Shown here piece by piece: positions 33,147 to 41,690 of a stretch of 64,000 nt of DNA. The stretch comes from JANXQG01 sp964615095 (lineage in GTDB: Bacteria > Planctomycetota > Planctomycetia > Pirellulales > Thermoguttaceae), in the NCBI GenBank assembly GCA_964615095.1, contig CAZTPX010000008.1, forward strand, positions 65,127 through 129,126, read 5' to 3'. Under the pieces are notes generated by a model. That model saw only the letters and a program-made list of their open reading frames with translations, had not been told where the DNA came from and did no database searches. The translations under genes were made by a program, and so were the position numbers. Within the stretch, counting starts at the first letter, position 1. Every line of letters begins with the position of its first letter.

Positions 33147-34727
33147 CTAATTGTCCGCAAGCACTGTTCCCGGGTGTTTTGCCGGGTCGATCGAGACGTG
33201 CGTGGCAAACCCACGGATGGTGTTCTGTGAAATGGTGTGCCCGCCGCGGTTCGGCGCTCGCGGCGAGGCCACGAAAATGCCGACCGCCCCGGCCGAGCCA
33301 GAGAGCGTGTTACCGCTGATCGTCGAGCCGTCGCAGAGCGGCGTCACGATCACCATACCATTGCCCGAACCCATCGCCAGCCTATTGTTCCGGATCGTGA
33401 GCGATTGGGGGAGTGGGCCTTCGGCGTGAATTCCCACACCCGAGCCTTTCACCTCGATGGTATTGCCCATGACAACGGTGTCTTGGGCGAACAGGCCCAG
33501 GCAGGCGTTGCCATCGGCCTGGCAGGAAACGGTGTTGTCGACGATCCTGATCTTGCCGACATAGGGCGCATAGTCGTCCGGTGCTGAATAATCGGCGATC
33601 AGGCTGCCGAAGCCGCCGCCGCCGGTGAGGTTGCCGCCCTCGACGCGGTTGTCGCGGAATTCGATGTCCAAGCCGCCAATGAAAAGTCCAGCCGTGGTGT
33701 GCTTGTCGGGGTGCAGCGTGAAACGGTTCTTTGTGAATTTCCAGCGGGCCGCGTATTCGCCCATGCCCGTTTGCCGCACCTGGATCGTGTTGCCTTCGAA
33801 GCAGCCATTCTGGCTGTTTCGCTGGGCTAGCTCGAGGATGGAAAACGACGGACCGACACAGGTAATGAGATTCCCACTGAAGCGGAAACCGTTTAGCGTG
33901 TTCAAGTTCAGCCCGGTGACGTTGCCGCCGCCGACCGAGCAATCGATGAGGAACTGGTTGTTCTCAGCCGTAAAACCGAAGATCTCCGATACCGCCAGCG
34001 GTTCCGTGCCTTGCACGACGAGGTTCTTGATGGCGACATTAGTCGTCGCCAGAGCGGTCACCTTGGCGAGCAAAGGGGTTGCGAACGAACGTGCCAGGGT
34101 GGTTTTCAGAGCCAAGACACCTGTCGCAACATCCACGGAAACCACTTGGGATGTTTCCGTAGGGATGACATCGCCGGTCGCCCGGGCGTAGATCGCCACG
34201 TAATCACCATGGGCAAAATGCGCGGCATCCTGGAACCTGGCGAAGGTCACCGTGGCGGTGTCGGCCTTCGTTGGCCGTAGCGCATAGAAACCGCCGTTGT
34301 GGGCCGTGCTCTGGAAACGGACCGTGGCGTAATCCGGGCCGACGGCGAGCACCGTATTGCGGACCTCGGTCGCTCGTGGCAGGAGCGCGTGCCGGCCCTT
34401 GGGGCCTTGCAGAAGCTTAGCGCCCGGTTGGCCAGAGAGCGTCACATTGGAACCGACGAGGAGATTGTAAAAGAACCAAGGATGGCTGCTGGGATAGTGT
34501 GAATTGAGAAGATACGTGCGTGCCGGGAAGTAGACAGTGCCGCCAGCGGCGGCCTTCGCCGCGTTGATGGCCTGTTGGATCGCAGGCGTGTCGTCGGCGC
34601 TGCCGTCGCCGACGGCCCCGTAGGCGGTGACGTCGAAGGTATTTTCACGCGCCGCCAAGGCCGGAATCGACGTTTGCATGCAGGGGATCAGAGCGAGCAG
34701 GATGGCATAAGACGATAGGCGGAACAT
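33147..34727 (-). CDS. Exported right-handed beta-helix protein (pectate-lyase-3 type)
   Basis: 526-aa protein started at the ATG at 34727 (MFRLSSYAILLALIPCMQTSIPALA), with GGAG 7 bases upstream; the ATG at 34754 has no ribosome site. The mature N-terminus NTFDVTAYGAVGDGSADDTPAIQQAINAA is the hallmark of the pectate lyase 3/GH28-like beta-helix superfamily. Later rungs show repeated N-x-(I/V)-x-G/N patterns (NRVEGGN, NTVSCQ, NTIEVKGSGVGI, NRLAMGSGNGM, NTLSGSAGAVGI). Catalytic residues cannot be assigned. Likely binds or cleaves a polysaccharide outside the cell. Confidence 0.85.
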   Translation of the reverse strand: MFRLSSYAILLALIPCMQTSIPALAARENTFDVTAYGAVGDGSADDTPAIQQAINAAKAAAGGTVYFPARTYLLNSHYPSSHPWFFYNLLVGSNVTLSGQPGAKLLQGPKGRHALLPRATEVRNTVLAVGPDYATVRFQSTAHNGGFYALRPTKADTATVTFARFQDAAHFAHGDYVAIYARATGDVIPTETSQVVSVDVATGVLALKTTLARSFATPLLAKVTALATTNVAIKNLVVQGTEPLAVSEIFGFTAENNQFLIDCSVGGGNVTGLNLNTLNGFRFSGNLITCVGPSFSILELAQRNSQNGCFEGNTIQVRQTGMGEYAARWKFTKNRFTLHPDKHTTAGLFIGGLDIEFRDNRVEGGNLTGGGGFGSLIADYSAPDDYAPYVGKIRIVDNTVSCQADGNACLGLFAQDTVVMGNTIEVKGSGVGIHAEGPLPQSLTIRNNRLAMGSGNGMVIVTPLCDGSTISGNTLSGSAGAVGIFVASPRAPNRGGHTISQNTIRGFATHVSIDPAKHPGTVLADN

Positions 34728-34787
34728 CAGTATTCTCCGGGAAATGGGGATCAATGAAGTTATCTATCGGGAAAGTTGGCAGCCGTA

Positions 34788-34861
34788 GGGTGGGCCGAGT
34801 AACACGAGTCCCACCAGATTCCGTATCGAATTTGGTGGGACTCGTGTTGCTCGGCTCACCC
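34788..34861. repeat. 29-bp inverted repeat (GGGTGGGCCGAG...CACC family)
   Basis: Arms 34788-34816 and 34833-34861 match at 27 of 29 positions, loop 16 bases. Single, diverged half copies of similar sequence occur near 16816-16850 and 23948-23975. Lies in the divergent spacer upstream of the beta-helix gene. Confidence 0.8.
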
Positions 34862-35086
34862 TGCAACTCGGCATGCTCTACGACTACCGTCAAGAGTGCC
34901 GTCGCAACCCCTTGCCCCGCAAAGGGTTCGATGCTGACTTCCCGCGCGAGGAACTCGTGCGACTCCCCTAATCTTGCAAGAATCTTTGCCATATGGCAAG
35001 ATGATCAAAGTTCACTGCTTATTTGCGTGTGCATTACGGGCGGCGTCGATCCTCGCCGATCATCAGAAACCTCTGGGGAGTTTGTC

Positions 35087-35413
35087 ATGCACGATCATCA
35101 AGACGCGTTGGAAGTCTATAGCCGCGGGTTGGAGTATCTCGACTACAACGAACCCGACCAGGCCATTCTCGCCTTCACGGAGGCCTTGCACCTCAACCCC
35201 CAGCACGTACACGCTTATTTTGCCCGCGGCTGCGCCTGGGCCGAGCGCGGCAACCTGGAAAAGGCGATCGCCGATTACAACGAGGCCCTGCGGCTGGACC
35301 CCAACTATGCCGCGGCCTACAGCAACCGCGCCGCGGCCTTGACGCGATTGGGCAACGCCAAGGCCGCTGCCGCCGACCTGGAACGCTGCCGCACGTTGAA
35401 GAACGTAGTCTAA
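35087..35413 (+). CDS. Small TPR protein
   Basis: 108-aa protein started at the ATG at 35087 with GGGGAG 7 bases upstream. It is almost entirely three tetratricopeptide repeats: ALEVYSRGLEYLDYNEPDQAILAFTEALHLNPQ, VHAYFARGCAWAERGNLEKAIADYNEALRLDPN and YAAAYSNRAAALTRLGNAKAAAADLERCR. A stand-alone protein-interaction module; no signal peptide. An inverted repeat GGTCGAT...ATCGACC (35427-35449) just after the stop may be a terminator. Confidence 0.88.
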   Translation: MHDHQDALEVYSRGLEYLDYNEPDQAILAFTEALHLNPQHVHAYFARGCAWAERGNLEKAIADYNEALRLDPNYAAAYSNRAAALTRLGNAKAAAADLERCRTLKNVV

Positions 35414-35617
35414 AAAGCCGTTCCAGGGTCGATTTCAGAACGATCGACCCGCTACCTGCCCCAGGAATTGTTTCCCCTGGCTACCAAACCGGCTAGTGGC
35501 TGACCTAGTGGAGATTGGAATTTCTTAGAGGACCGGTTGGCAGCCAAGTGCGTAGAATGAATTAGGCCCTGCGATGTTTTCCCAGCAGGGGCAAAGCACT
35601 TTAGAAAGGTTACAGCC

Positions 35618-36757
35618 ATGTCAAAACTAATGATATTCGGTAGGGCGTCGTTTATCGCCCTGGTGATTGTCGCGATGTGCGCGGGTGTGTCGTTTGCCCG
35701 CGGGGGCGGAGGAGGTCATGGAGGTGGTGGCGGAGGCCACGGAGGTGGTTGGGGCGGAGGTGGCGGTAGAGGATGGGGTGGAGGCGGTGGCGGGCGTTCA
35801 TTCAGCTACGGATCCGCATACCGTGGCGGTGGATTCGCACATGCCGGGACGGCGGCCTTTGCGGCCAATCGCGGCGTCAATTCGTTCGCCGCACGGAATG
35901 TTTACGGCAACTACTTCGGCCACGGCTATTATGGTCACGGCTATGGCGGCTGGGGTTGGGGTGGTTGGGGATGGGGCGCCCTGGCTTGGGGATTGCCTTG
36001 GTACGGCGGCTGGGGTTGGGGCGGCGGGTATTATCCGTACGCCTACGATTACGACTACGCGTATCCGGACTTAGGCGGTTATTACTATACCTACGCGCCC
36101 GCCACCTATGACGACACGGGCGCTGTCGTGGGTTCCGGCATGACGCCTCCCCAGCAGATCCCGGAGGCAATGGCGATGACCCCTACGAGCACGGGCCAAG
36201 ACGACGTGGCCAATGAAGCCATGCAGTTCTATTCGGAAGCGCGAACGGCCTTCCAGCAGGGCGATTACCAGAAGGCCCTGCGACTGGCCAGCCACTCCGC
36301 CGTGGATGCGCAAGGCAACGCCAAGGTCCACGAGTTGATCTCCCTATGCCTGTTTGCCTTGAAGAACTATCCGGCCGCGGCCAGCGAAGCGCATGCCGCC
36401 ATGGCCTTGGGACCGATCGCCGAGTGGAAGGACCTCTTCGCTTTTTACAGTGACCCGGCCAACAGCACGCCGGAGATGACCAGCCTGGAAGCTGCGAAGT
36501 ACACCAACCAGTTGCGTGCCCTGGAGAAGGCAACGACCGACGATCCCAAGTCCGCCGCGGACCATTTCCTGCTGGGCTATCACTACTTGATGACCGGCGC
36601 ACGCGACAATGCGAAGCTGCAGTTCGTGGACGCGGCAAAGCTGACGCCGAAAGACAAGCTTGCCGCCTACTACCTCAAGGCACTGGAGTCCAACGGGCCG
36701 ATCACGCCGCCCAAGATCGCCACCAAACCCCAGGGTGGTGAATCGATGGAACGGTAG
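35618..36757 (+). CDS. Exported Gly/Tyr-rich protein with TPR-like C-terminal domain (paralogue 1)
   Basis: 379-aa protein, AGAAAGG about 8 bases before the ATG. Signal peptide MSKLMIFGRASFIALVIVAMCAGVSFA; then a Gly/His/Trp/Tyr-rich stretch (about 28-160) in GGGGH, GGWGWGG and YDYDYAYPD blocks; then a Pro/Thr spacer and a helical domain from about 200 (EAMQFYSEARTAFQQGDYQKALRLASHSAVDAQ, HELISLCLFALKNYPAAASEAHAAMALG, HFLLGYHYLMTGARDNAKLQFVDAAKLTPKDK) that is TPR-like. Two full paralogues lie at 44274 and 45421 and a fragment at 38687. Probably a surface or periplasmic structural protein. Function unknown. Confidence 0.85.
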   Translation: MSKLMIFGRASFIALVIVAMCAGVSFARGGGGGHGGGGGGHGGGWGGGGGRGWGGGGGGRSFSYGSAYRGGGFAHAGTAAFAANRGVNSFAARNVYGNYFGHGYYGHGYGGWGWGGWGWGALAWGLPWYGGWGWGGGYYPYAYDYDYAYPDLGGYYYTYAPATYDDTGAVVGSGMTPPQQIPEAMAMTPTSTGQDDVANEAMQFYSEARTAFQQGDYQKALRLASHSAVDAQGNAKVHELISLCLFALKNYPAAASEAHAAMALGPIAEWKDLFAFYSDPANSTPEMTSLEAAKYTNQLRALEKATTDDPKSAADHFLLGYHYLMTGARDNAKLQFVDAAKLTPKDKLAAYYLKALESNGPITPPKIATKPQGGESMER

Positions 36758-36821
36758 CTCGATTTGCGTGAACCCGTCTTTCGTTGCAGCGTGGCGTGCA
36801 GCGGCAGGAGCGGTGTACTTG

Positions 36822-37655
36822 ATGTCGCCGTTGGAGTTTGTCCTCTCGCTGTTCGCCATCTGCCTGGGGGCCGGGTTTATCGGCTCCCTGGTGGGACTGG
36901 GCGGCGGAATCATCGTCGTGCCGGCCCTGACGTTGATCTACGGCGTCGACATCCGCTATGCGATCGGCGCGTCGATCGTCTCCGTGATTGCCACTTCCAG
37001 CGGGGCGGCGGCAGCCTACGTGCGCGAAGGAATGACAAACCTCCGCACGGCGATGCTGCTGGAAATCGGTACAACCGCCGGCGCAATCAGCGGCGCCTTC
37101 CTGGCCGGCGTCGTGCAAGGCCGGTGGTTGTACCTCATTTTTGGAGTCGCCCTGGCAGGCTCGGGCCTGGCCATGCTGCGGCAAGCCGGGGGCAGGGCGC
37201 GGCCCGTGCCGCCCGATGCCTGGGCCGACTGGTTCCAACTTCACGGGACGTACTTCGACGAATCGCGGCAGGGCGAGGTCCCGTATCGAGTTGCCCATAC
37301 CCGCCTGGGCCTTTTCTTGATGTACGTCGCCGGCGTCAGTAGCGGCCTGCTGGGGATCGGCTCCGGAATGTTGAAAGTCCCGGCCATGGATCTCGCCATG
37401 CGGATCCCCCTCAAGGTCTCGACCGCGACCAGCAATTTCATGATCGGCGTAACGGCGGCAGCTAGCGCGGGCGTTTATTTCAGCCGGGGCGACATCGACC
37501 CGTTCATCGCCGCGCCCGTGGCCCTGGGCGTCGTACTGGGGGCGATGGCCGGTTCCCGCGCGTTGAAGAGCATCGATAACCGCTTGCTGCGGATGGTCTT
37601 CGTAGCCATTTTGCTCGTCGTCTCGGCACAGATGGTTTGGAAAGGGGTCCACTAA
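36822..37655 (+). CDS. TauE/SafE family membrane transporter (sulfite/organosulfonate exporter type)
   Basis: 277-aa membrane protein started at the ATG at 36822, with GGCAGGAG upstream. It has the family core GFIGSLVGLGGGIIVVPALTLIYG, the repeat-half GVSSGLLGIGSGMLKVPAMDLAMRIPLKVSTATSNFMIG, and about eight hydrophobic segments. The longer frame from 36660 overlaps the previous gene. Its stop overlaps the ATG of the DUF1634 gene (TAATG), a pairing commonly seen for TauE and DUF1634 proteins. Substrate not known; members move sulfite, sulfoacetate or related anions. Confidence 0.9.
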   Translation: MSPLEFVLSLFAICLGAGFIGSLVGLGGGIIVVPALTLIYGVDIRYAIGASIVSVIATSSGAAAAYVREGMTNLRTAMLLEIGTTAGAISGAFLAGVVQGRWLYLIFGVALAGSGLAMLRQAGGRARPVPPDAWADWFQLHGTYFDESRQGEVPYRVAHTRLGLFLMYVAGVSSGLLGIGSGMLKVPAMDLAMRIPLKVSTATSNFMIGVTAAASAGVYFSRGDIDPFIAAPVALGVVLGAMAGSRALKSIDNRLLRMVFVAILLVVSAQMVWKGVH

Positions 37656-38077
37656 TGCCGGAAAGGGAAGAACGATCCACAGTGCCGCGTGACGTCGCTA
37701 TGAAGCGGATGGAAGCGCTCATCAGCCGTCTCTTGCAGGGAGGCGTCGTCCTGAGCATGGCCACAGTGACCTTGGGCGTGGTGCTGATGTTCGTTCACCA
37801 TCCGGGCTATCTCCAATCGGCCGCCGATCTCCAGCGGCTTACCGCGCCGGGGGCCGCGATCCCGCACACGCCGGCCGACGTTGCCCGCGGGGTTCTTGCC
37901 GGGCAGGGGCGGGCCGTGGTGGCCTTGGGGCTTATTCTGCTTATCGCCACGCCGATCCTGCGGGTAGCCGTTTCCCTGGTCGGTTTCGGCCTGCAACGCG
38001 ACCGCGCGTACACGGTCATCTGCAGCCTGGTATTGATCGTGCTGCTGGTCTCGTTCGTCTTGGGGAAAGCGGAATAA
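37655..38077 (+). CDS. DUF1634 membrane protein
   Basis: 140-aa protein with three hydrophobic segments (about residues 28-48, 88-105 and 117-135) and the DUF1634 pattern (ISRLLQGGVVLSMATVTLGVVLMF, GQGRAVVALGLILLIATPILRVAVSLVGF, RAYTVICSLVLIVLLVSF). Translation is coupled to the TauE gene through TAATG. Likely an accessory subunit of that transporter. Confidence 0.9.
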   Translation: MPEREERSTVPRDVAMKRMEALISRLLQGGVVLSMATVTLGVVLMFVHHPGYLQSAADLQRLTAPGAAIPHTPADVARGVLAGQGRAVVALGLILLIATPILRVAVSLVGFGLQRDRAYTVICSLVLIVLLVSFVLGKAE

Positions 38078-38085
38078 TCAGGCCC

Positions 38086-38422
38086 CTTGTGGTGCAGGCG
38101 TCCTGCTTGGCTTGGTTTTGTTCCGTAGGCAGAAGCTGTCACTCGTCGCGTAGCGACGCCATGATGGAAGCCGTGGGTTTCAACCCACGGTTTACGGTGC
38201 GCGCATATTTCTCCGTCGCGTAGCGACGGCCGATTCTCAGTCGTCGCTACGCGACGAACGGAAGGATTATTCCGGACCGTCGTCCGTGGGTTGATACCCA
38301 CGGCTACCATCGGCGGTCGCTACGCGACCAAGTCTGCCCGACAGAGAATGGAACAAAAACGGGGATAAGCCTCCCAGAGCCGCCAAAGGTCACTTACGCA
38401 GGCGGGACGCCTGCACCACAAG
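38086..38422. repeat. 337-bp palindrome-rich element with 18-bp terminal inverted repeats
   Basis: CTTGTGGTGCAGGCGTCC at 38086-38103 is repeated inverted and without mismatch at 38405-38422. Inside lie four copies of a short palindrome around GTCGC(G)TAGCGAC (38144-38158, 38215-38229, 38242-38256, 38315-38329) and two copies of a 20-bp palindrome CCGTGGGTT.N.AACCCACGG type (38171-38190 and 38284-38303). No reading frame. Looks like a non-autonomous, composite mobile palindrome or the remains of several. Confidence 0.85.
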
Positions 38423-38686
38423 CCGCTATCGATGGGAGTCGCTACGAAGCACTTCGGAGAGAATAACTGTTTAGCGGAATGGAGGAACAGCCCCCAGCCC
38501 GCTTGCCGGGCTGGTGAAGAAGTCTTTTTAGCGATGTCTGCGGCCTCAATCGCTCGCAAGGCTCATTCACCTGCCAGACAAGCGGACAGGGACCTACGAA
38601 GTATTTTGGCCATCGCGTCTTCGCTCACAAGACTCTCGACAATTATTGTTATTCCTATCTGCCAGCCGATTCCGGCGGCCTCTATG

Positions 38687-38845
38687 ATGATCGGCTCCGT
38701 CGAGATTGCCAAGAAGCAGCTTGCCGAGGCCGTGAGACTAGCGCCCAGCGACAAGCTTGCCACCCACTACGTGCAACAACTCGAAGCCCACAAGCCGCTG
38801 ACGCCCCCGGAAATGGCCTCCAAGCCTGGGGGCACCGCGTTCTGA
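38687..38845 (+). pseudogene. Fragment of the Gly-rich/TPR-tail family
   Basis: The 52 residues from MIGSVEIAKKQLAEAVRLAPSDK to the stop align closely with the last 52 residues of the paralogue ending at 46749 (MIGARDNAKTQFAGAVKLAPNDK), including the end PPEMASKPGG. The Gly-rich and earlier TPR parts are missing; upstream sequence is spacer and repeat DNA. A decayed fourth member of the family. Confidence 0.8.
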
Positions 38846-38879
38846 GGGCGGCTTGTGGCATGCCTTCACGCGCCAACGA

Positions 38880-38950
38880 CCGTTTCCCGATTCTGAATTT
38901 TCTGCTTTGAACTTGTTTGGGATTTCGGATTTCGAATTTCGAATTTTGGA
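38880..38950. repeat. Copy of the TTTCG/GATTTCGAATT dispersed repeat
   Basis: AT-rich stretch with iterated ttcggatttcgaatttcg phrases, of the same kind as at 17632-17700, 32800-33130 and 61720-61880. It lies 3' of the TolC-like gene on the opposite strand. Confidence 0.7.
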
Positions 38951-38959
38951 TTTTTCTTT

Positions 38960-40594
38960 TTACGGGCAGGGACGGGAAAGCAGGTGCGGGCAGTCGGGGG
39001 CCATGCCGGGCGGCCGCGAGGTATCGACCGGACCCGGTTGGCCGACAGGACGGTCGCACACGAGGATGCGGGCCGGATAGCCCAAGGCCCGATAGAGTTG
39101 GAATTGGGCGCGATTGTAATTGTTGATGGCGGTGAAGTAGAGATCGTAAGACCGTTTCATTTCCTGCAGCGCGGCGACCGCTTCCTGAGGGCGGTTGATC
39201 AGTTCCAGCAGTCCGCCGGCAGCGCGGGTCTGGCCAATCCCGATAAGCGTGCCATTGTAGGTAATGACCGACTCCCGCACCGTGGTCTTGGCGGATTCGA
39301 CCTGCAAGTCGGCCGCCTCCAGGTTGGCGCGGGCCTCGACGACTTCCTGCGCCACGCGGTCTTGCGTATCGGCCAGGTCGATACAGGCCCTTTGTTCCTG
39401 GGCCACGCGCTCGTGTACGCGGGCCCTGTTTCCCAGGCCAAGATTGTCGAGCGTCCAGACGGCGCCCACTTCCATGTCGAACCGCCCGCCGTAGAGATGC
39501 GTGCCGTCGTCGGGACCGCCGCCGAAGACGCCGCCGTTGAAATAGCCGCCCGGTCCGGTGCCTTGCATCACCACCGTGGGCAGCAGCGGCCGGACCCGCT
39601 CCTGCCGCACACGTTGCTCGCTGGCTTGCACCAAGGCCCTTTGCGACGACAATTCCGGCCGGTTGGCCAGACCCACCGGAATCAGGTCGGCAACCGCCAA
39701 GCGCGGCGAGATCATGGCGATCTGAAGATGTGGCGGTTCCAGGGGAACGACCACGGCGCCGGGGTTCAATCGCAGCACGCGGGCGAGTCGCGAACTGGCA
39801 ATCCGCCAGTTGGCCCGCGCGGCGATGGCCTGCTGCTGCAAATCGAATTCCAGGGCCCGCACCCGATCGATCTCATTCCGCGACACCAACCCCCCGGCAA
39901 GGCCCGTCACTTTGCGGGCCAGGACCTCGGACTTCTCTACCGCATCCAGGGCGCCGGCCAACGTGCCGCGGGCCTGCTGCACGTCGAAGTATGCCACGGC
40001 CACCGTGAACAGGGCGTCGTTGCGCGCAGCCTGAAGATCGGCCTCGCGGGCCGCCAAATTCTGCCGGGCGACCAATGGGACGAAGATGGCGTCGGTGATA
40101 CCGAAGTCCAGAGTCGCCCCGCCACCCGTAGCAAAGGCGCTCTTGTTGTCGCGAATGATCGTGCCATCCGTCGATTGGTCAAGCCCGGTGTGCCGGTAGA
40201 AGTCGGTACCGAAATTGAGGTTCGGCAACCCGAGTACCCTGGCACTTTGCAGCAAGGCAGCCGCCTCTTCCACGCTGCTGCGGGCCGCGGCGATGACCAG
40301 CGGGCGGGCGTTGGACAGGTACAGGGCCGTGGGCAGGTTGATCGGCAAGGGCTGGTCCGTTGCCGCGGGTTGGGCCGGTTGCATCTGGGGCGGTTGTGTG
40401 TTCTCGCTGAGGACGGGGCACCCGAGGACTTGGCCGGGCCCGGTATAGACCGGGACCAATCCTTGCGGCATGCCGACCTGCGGGGGCGGAGGGGCAACCT
40501 CCTCGGGACGACCGGGGTCGTAAGGTGGGGCCGCCAGGGCGATGGTTCCGCCGACCAACAATATGCACACACCGATTAGATATCGTGACATCAT
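38960..40594 (-). CDS. TolC-family outer membrane efflux protein
   Basis: About 544 aa. Start uncertain between 40612, 40594 and 40591; all give the signal peptide SRYLIGVCILLVGGTIALA. The frame further upstream is a repeat (TRSASEGLSLTLRV type). A Pro-rich stretch (about 25-75) is followed by two OEP halves: helices with PTALYLSNARPLVIAAARSSVEEAAALLQSARVLGLPNL, GTDFYR strands, then the second half with NRPELSSQRALVQASEQRVRQERVRPLLP and LELINRPQEAVAALQEMKRSYDLYFTAINNYNRAQFQLYRALG. Works as a periplasm-spanning exit duct with an RND or ABC pump. It is not next to a pump gene here. A second TolC protein is at 58513. Confidence 0.9.
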   Translation of the reverse strand: MMSRYLIGVCILLVGGTIALAAPPYDPGRPEEVAPPPPQVGMPQGLVPVYTGPGQVLGCPVLSENTQPPQMQPAQPAATDQPLPINLPTALYLSNARPLVIAAARSSVEEAAALLQSARVLGLPNLNFGTDFYRHTGLDQSTDGTIIRDNKSAFATGGGATLDFGITDAIFVPLVARQNLAAREADLQAARNDALFTVAVAYFDVQQARGTLAGALDAVEKSEVLARKVTGLAGGLVSRNEIDRVRALEFDLQQQAIAARANWRIASSRLARVLRLNPGAVVVPLEPPHLQIAMISPRLAVADLIPVGLANRPELSSQRALVQASEQRVRQERVRPLLPTVVMQGTGPGGYFNGGVFGGGPDDGTHLYGGRFDMEVGAVWTLDNLGLGNRARVHERVAQEQRACIDLADTQDRVAQEVVEARANLEAADLQVESAKTTVRESVITYNGTLIGIGQTRAAGGLLELINRPQEAVAALQEMKRSYDLYFTAINNYNRAQFQLYRALGYPARILVCDRPVGQPGPVDTSRPPGMAPDCPHLLSRPCP

Positions 40595-40639
40595 TGTCTT
40601 TCGAGGCAGCATCGCCCCGGCACGAAAGACTCTCACTCT

Positions 40640-40682
40640 AACCCGAAGCGTAAGCGAAAGCCCCTCGCTTGCGCTTCGGGTT
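40640..40682. repeat. 18-bp inverted repeat (AACCCGAAGCGTAAGCGA family)
   Basis: AACCCGAAGCGTAAGCGA at 40640-40657 pairs with 40665-40682 with one mismatch, loop 7 bases. Related copies: nested in 42856-42979, and at 49825-49874 and 49931-49996. Confidence 0.85.
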
Positions 40683-40690
40683 GGCATTGA

Positions 40691-41016
40691 TCAACTTGGT
40701 TGCCGGGGTAATATCGCCCCCCTTTTTCGGGAACCGAAGATTACGACTTTATCCATCTTTCGGATTGTATCGGAAAAGGCGGGGCCGCTAGCGGTGAAAT
40801 AACGGTGCTTCCGATGCAGGTTGCGCATAGTGCCCAGTTTTTGGCGAGACTGCTTCAATTGCAGCGAACGACTCTTCGGCCCGAATCGGTTCGGCGAGAA
40901 ATCCATGCCGGCATCCAGGCATCGCTTGCGGTCGCTTTCGAAGGCACTGGCCGTCAGGGCGACGATCGGGAGGTGCTCGTCGGTGTGCCGTTCTCCGGCG
41001 CGAATCCTCTCCGTCG
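40691..41016 (-). pseudogene. Remnant of a receiver domain (hybrid kinase type)
   Basis: In one frame the minus strand reads ERIRAGERHTDEHLPIVALTASAFESDRKRCLDAGM and then DFSPNRFGPKSRS, a clear match to the beta4-alpha4-beta5 part of receiver domains from hybrid sensor kinases (LPIIALTA..M..DR..CL.AGM). There is no start, no phospho-acceptor half and the end is degenerate (the usual Lys-Pro is lost). The decayed 3' end of a former kinase or regulator gene. Confidence 0.65.
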
Positions 41017-41044
41017 AAACAGGACCGATCGCCGACCGCCACCG

Positions 41045-41581
41045 TCACGGCTGTACTCCACGGAGCTTGGCCAAATCGTGCGCGTGGCCGTTGGATCGCC
41101 AGTATACTTGCGCAACATCAATTTTGTACTCCACGGAGCCTAGTGCGAGAGGGTCGCAGACATTGAGAACTTCGTTCACTGCGGCCTGCGCCAATTGGCG
41201 GACATAGTAGGACCGCGCGGAACCCCGGATCACGATCCGGCCGTCGCGTCTTTCGACCGATAATTCGTTGATCCGACCAGCGGTGCGATTGGTGATCCAC
41301 TGCGCCAGGCATTCGTCGAAATCGGCAAGCGAGGGGGAGGGAACCGGCGAGTTCTGCGGTTCATCCGCCGCAAGGCGATCTGGCGGAACATCGCTGCTTG
41401 CCGGCGGGCAATTGCCGCTGCCTTGGACCCGATCCCGCACCTCACGGCGATGGACGGGAATATCGGCGGGGGCAGAAATCCCCAGGCGCACGCGTGTCTT
41501 GCCCACGTCCACGACGTCGATGGTAATGCCCCGCTCGGGAAAAACAACTTGTTCGCCGATCTTACGCGTAAATACCAGCAT
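41045..41581 (-). CDS. csrA-like: CsrA-family regulator fused to a BON-like domain
   Basis: 178-aa protein started at the ATG at 41581, with AAAGGA 7 bases upstream. Residues 1-52 are a complete CsrA domain (MLVFTRKIGEQVVFPERGITIDVVDVGKTRVRLGISAPADIPVHRREV) with the RNA-binding N- and C-terminal strands. A Pro/Ser linker follows (about 55-90), then residues about 92-150 resemble a BON domain (LAQWITNRTAGRINELSVERRDGRIVIRGSARSYYVRQLAQAAVNEVL). CsrA normally is about 60-75 aa; BON domains normally act in the envelope, so their presence on a cytosolic RNA-binding protein is unusual. The last 25 residues are unassigned. Probably a post-transcriptional regulator. Confidence 0.85.
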   Translation of the reverse strand: MLVFTRKIGEQVVFPERGITIDVVDVGKTRVRLGISAPADIPVHRREVRDRVQGSGNCPPASSDVPPDRLAADEPQNSPVPSPSLADFDECLAQWITNRTAGRINELSVERRDGRIVIRGSARSYYVRQLAQAAVNEVLNVCDPLALGSVEYKIDVAQVYWRSNGHAHDLAKLRGVQP

Positions 41582-41690
41582 CTGGAAGTCCTTTCTGACG
41601 TGGGTTTGCACTACGACGGAATTTGCTCCGGCAGCGTTTGAGGCACAGGTGATTCATGGCAGGGAGTCCCTCCTGGCGATGCGCTGACAA

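Noticed and set aside
35428..35551. Possible fourth sigma-54 promoter with a GTCG-N6-GAAC dyad before Gly-rich paralogue 1
   Set aside because: TTGGCAGCCAAGTGCG has GG-to-GC spacing one base short, only one dyad is present, and the dyad is better explained as part of an inverted repeat after the TPR gene.
38086..38422. Insertion sequence
   Set aside because: It has terminal inverted repeats but no transposase frame and many internal palindromes, so it is at most a non-autonomous element.
39000..40579. 531-residue plus-strand frame opposite the TolC gene
   Set aside because: Typical GC-rich shadow frame; the TolC gene on the other strand has clear family motifs and a signal peptide.
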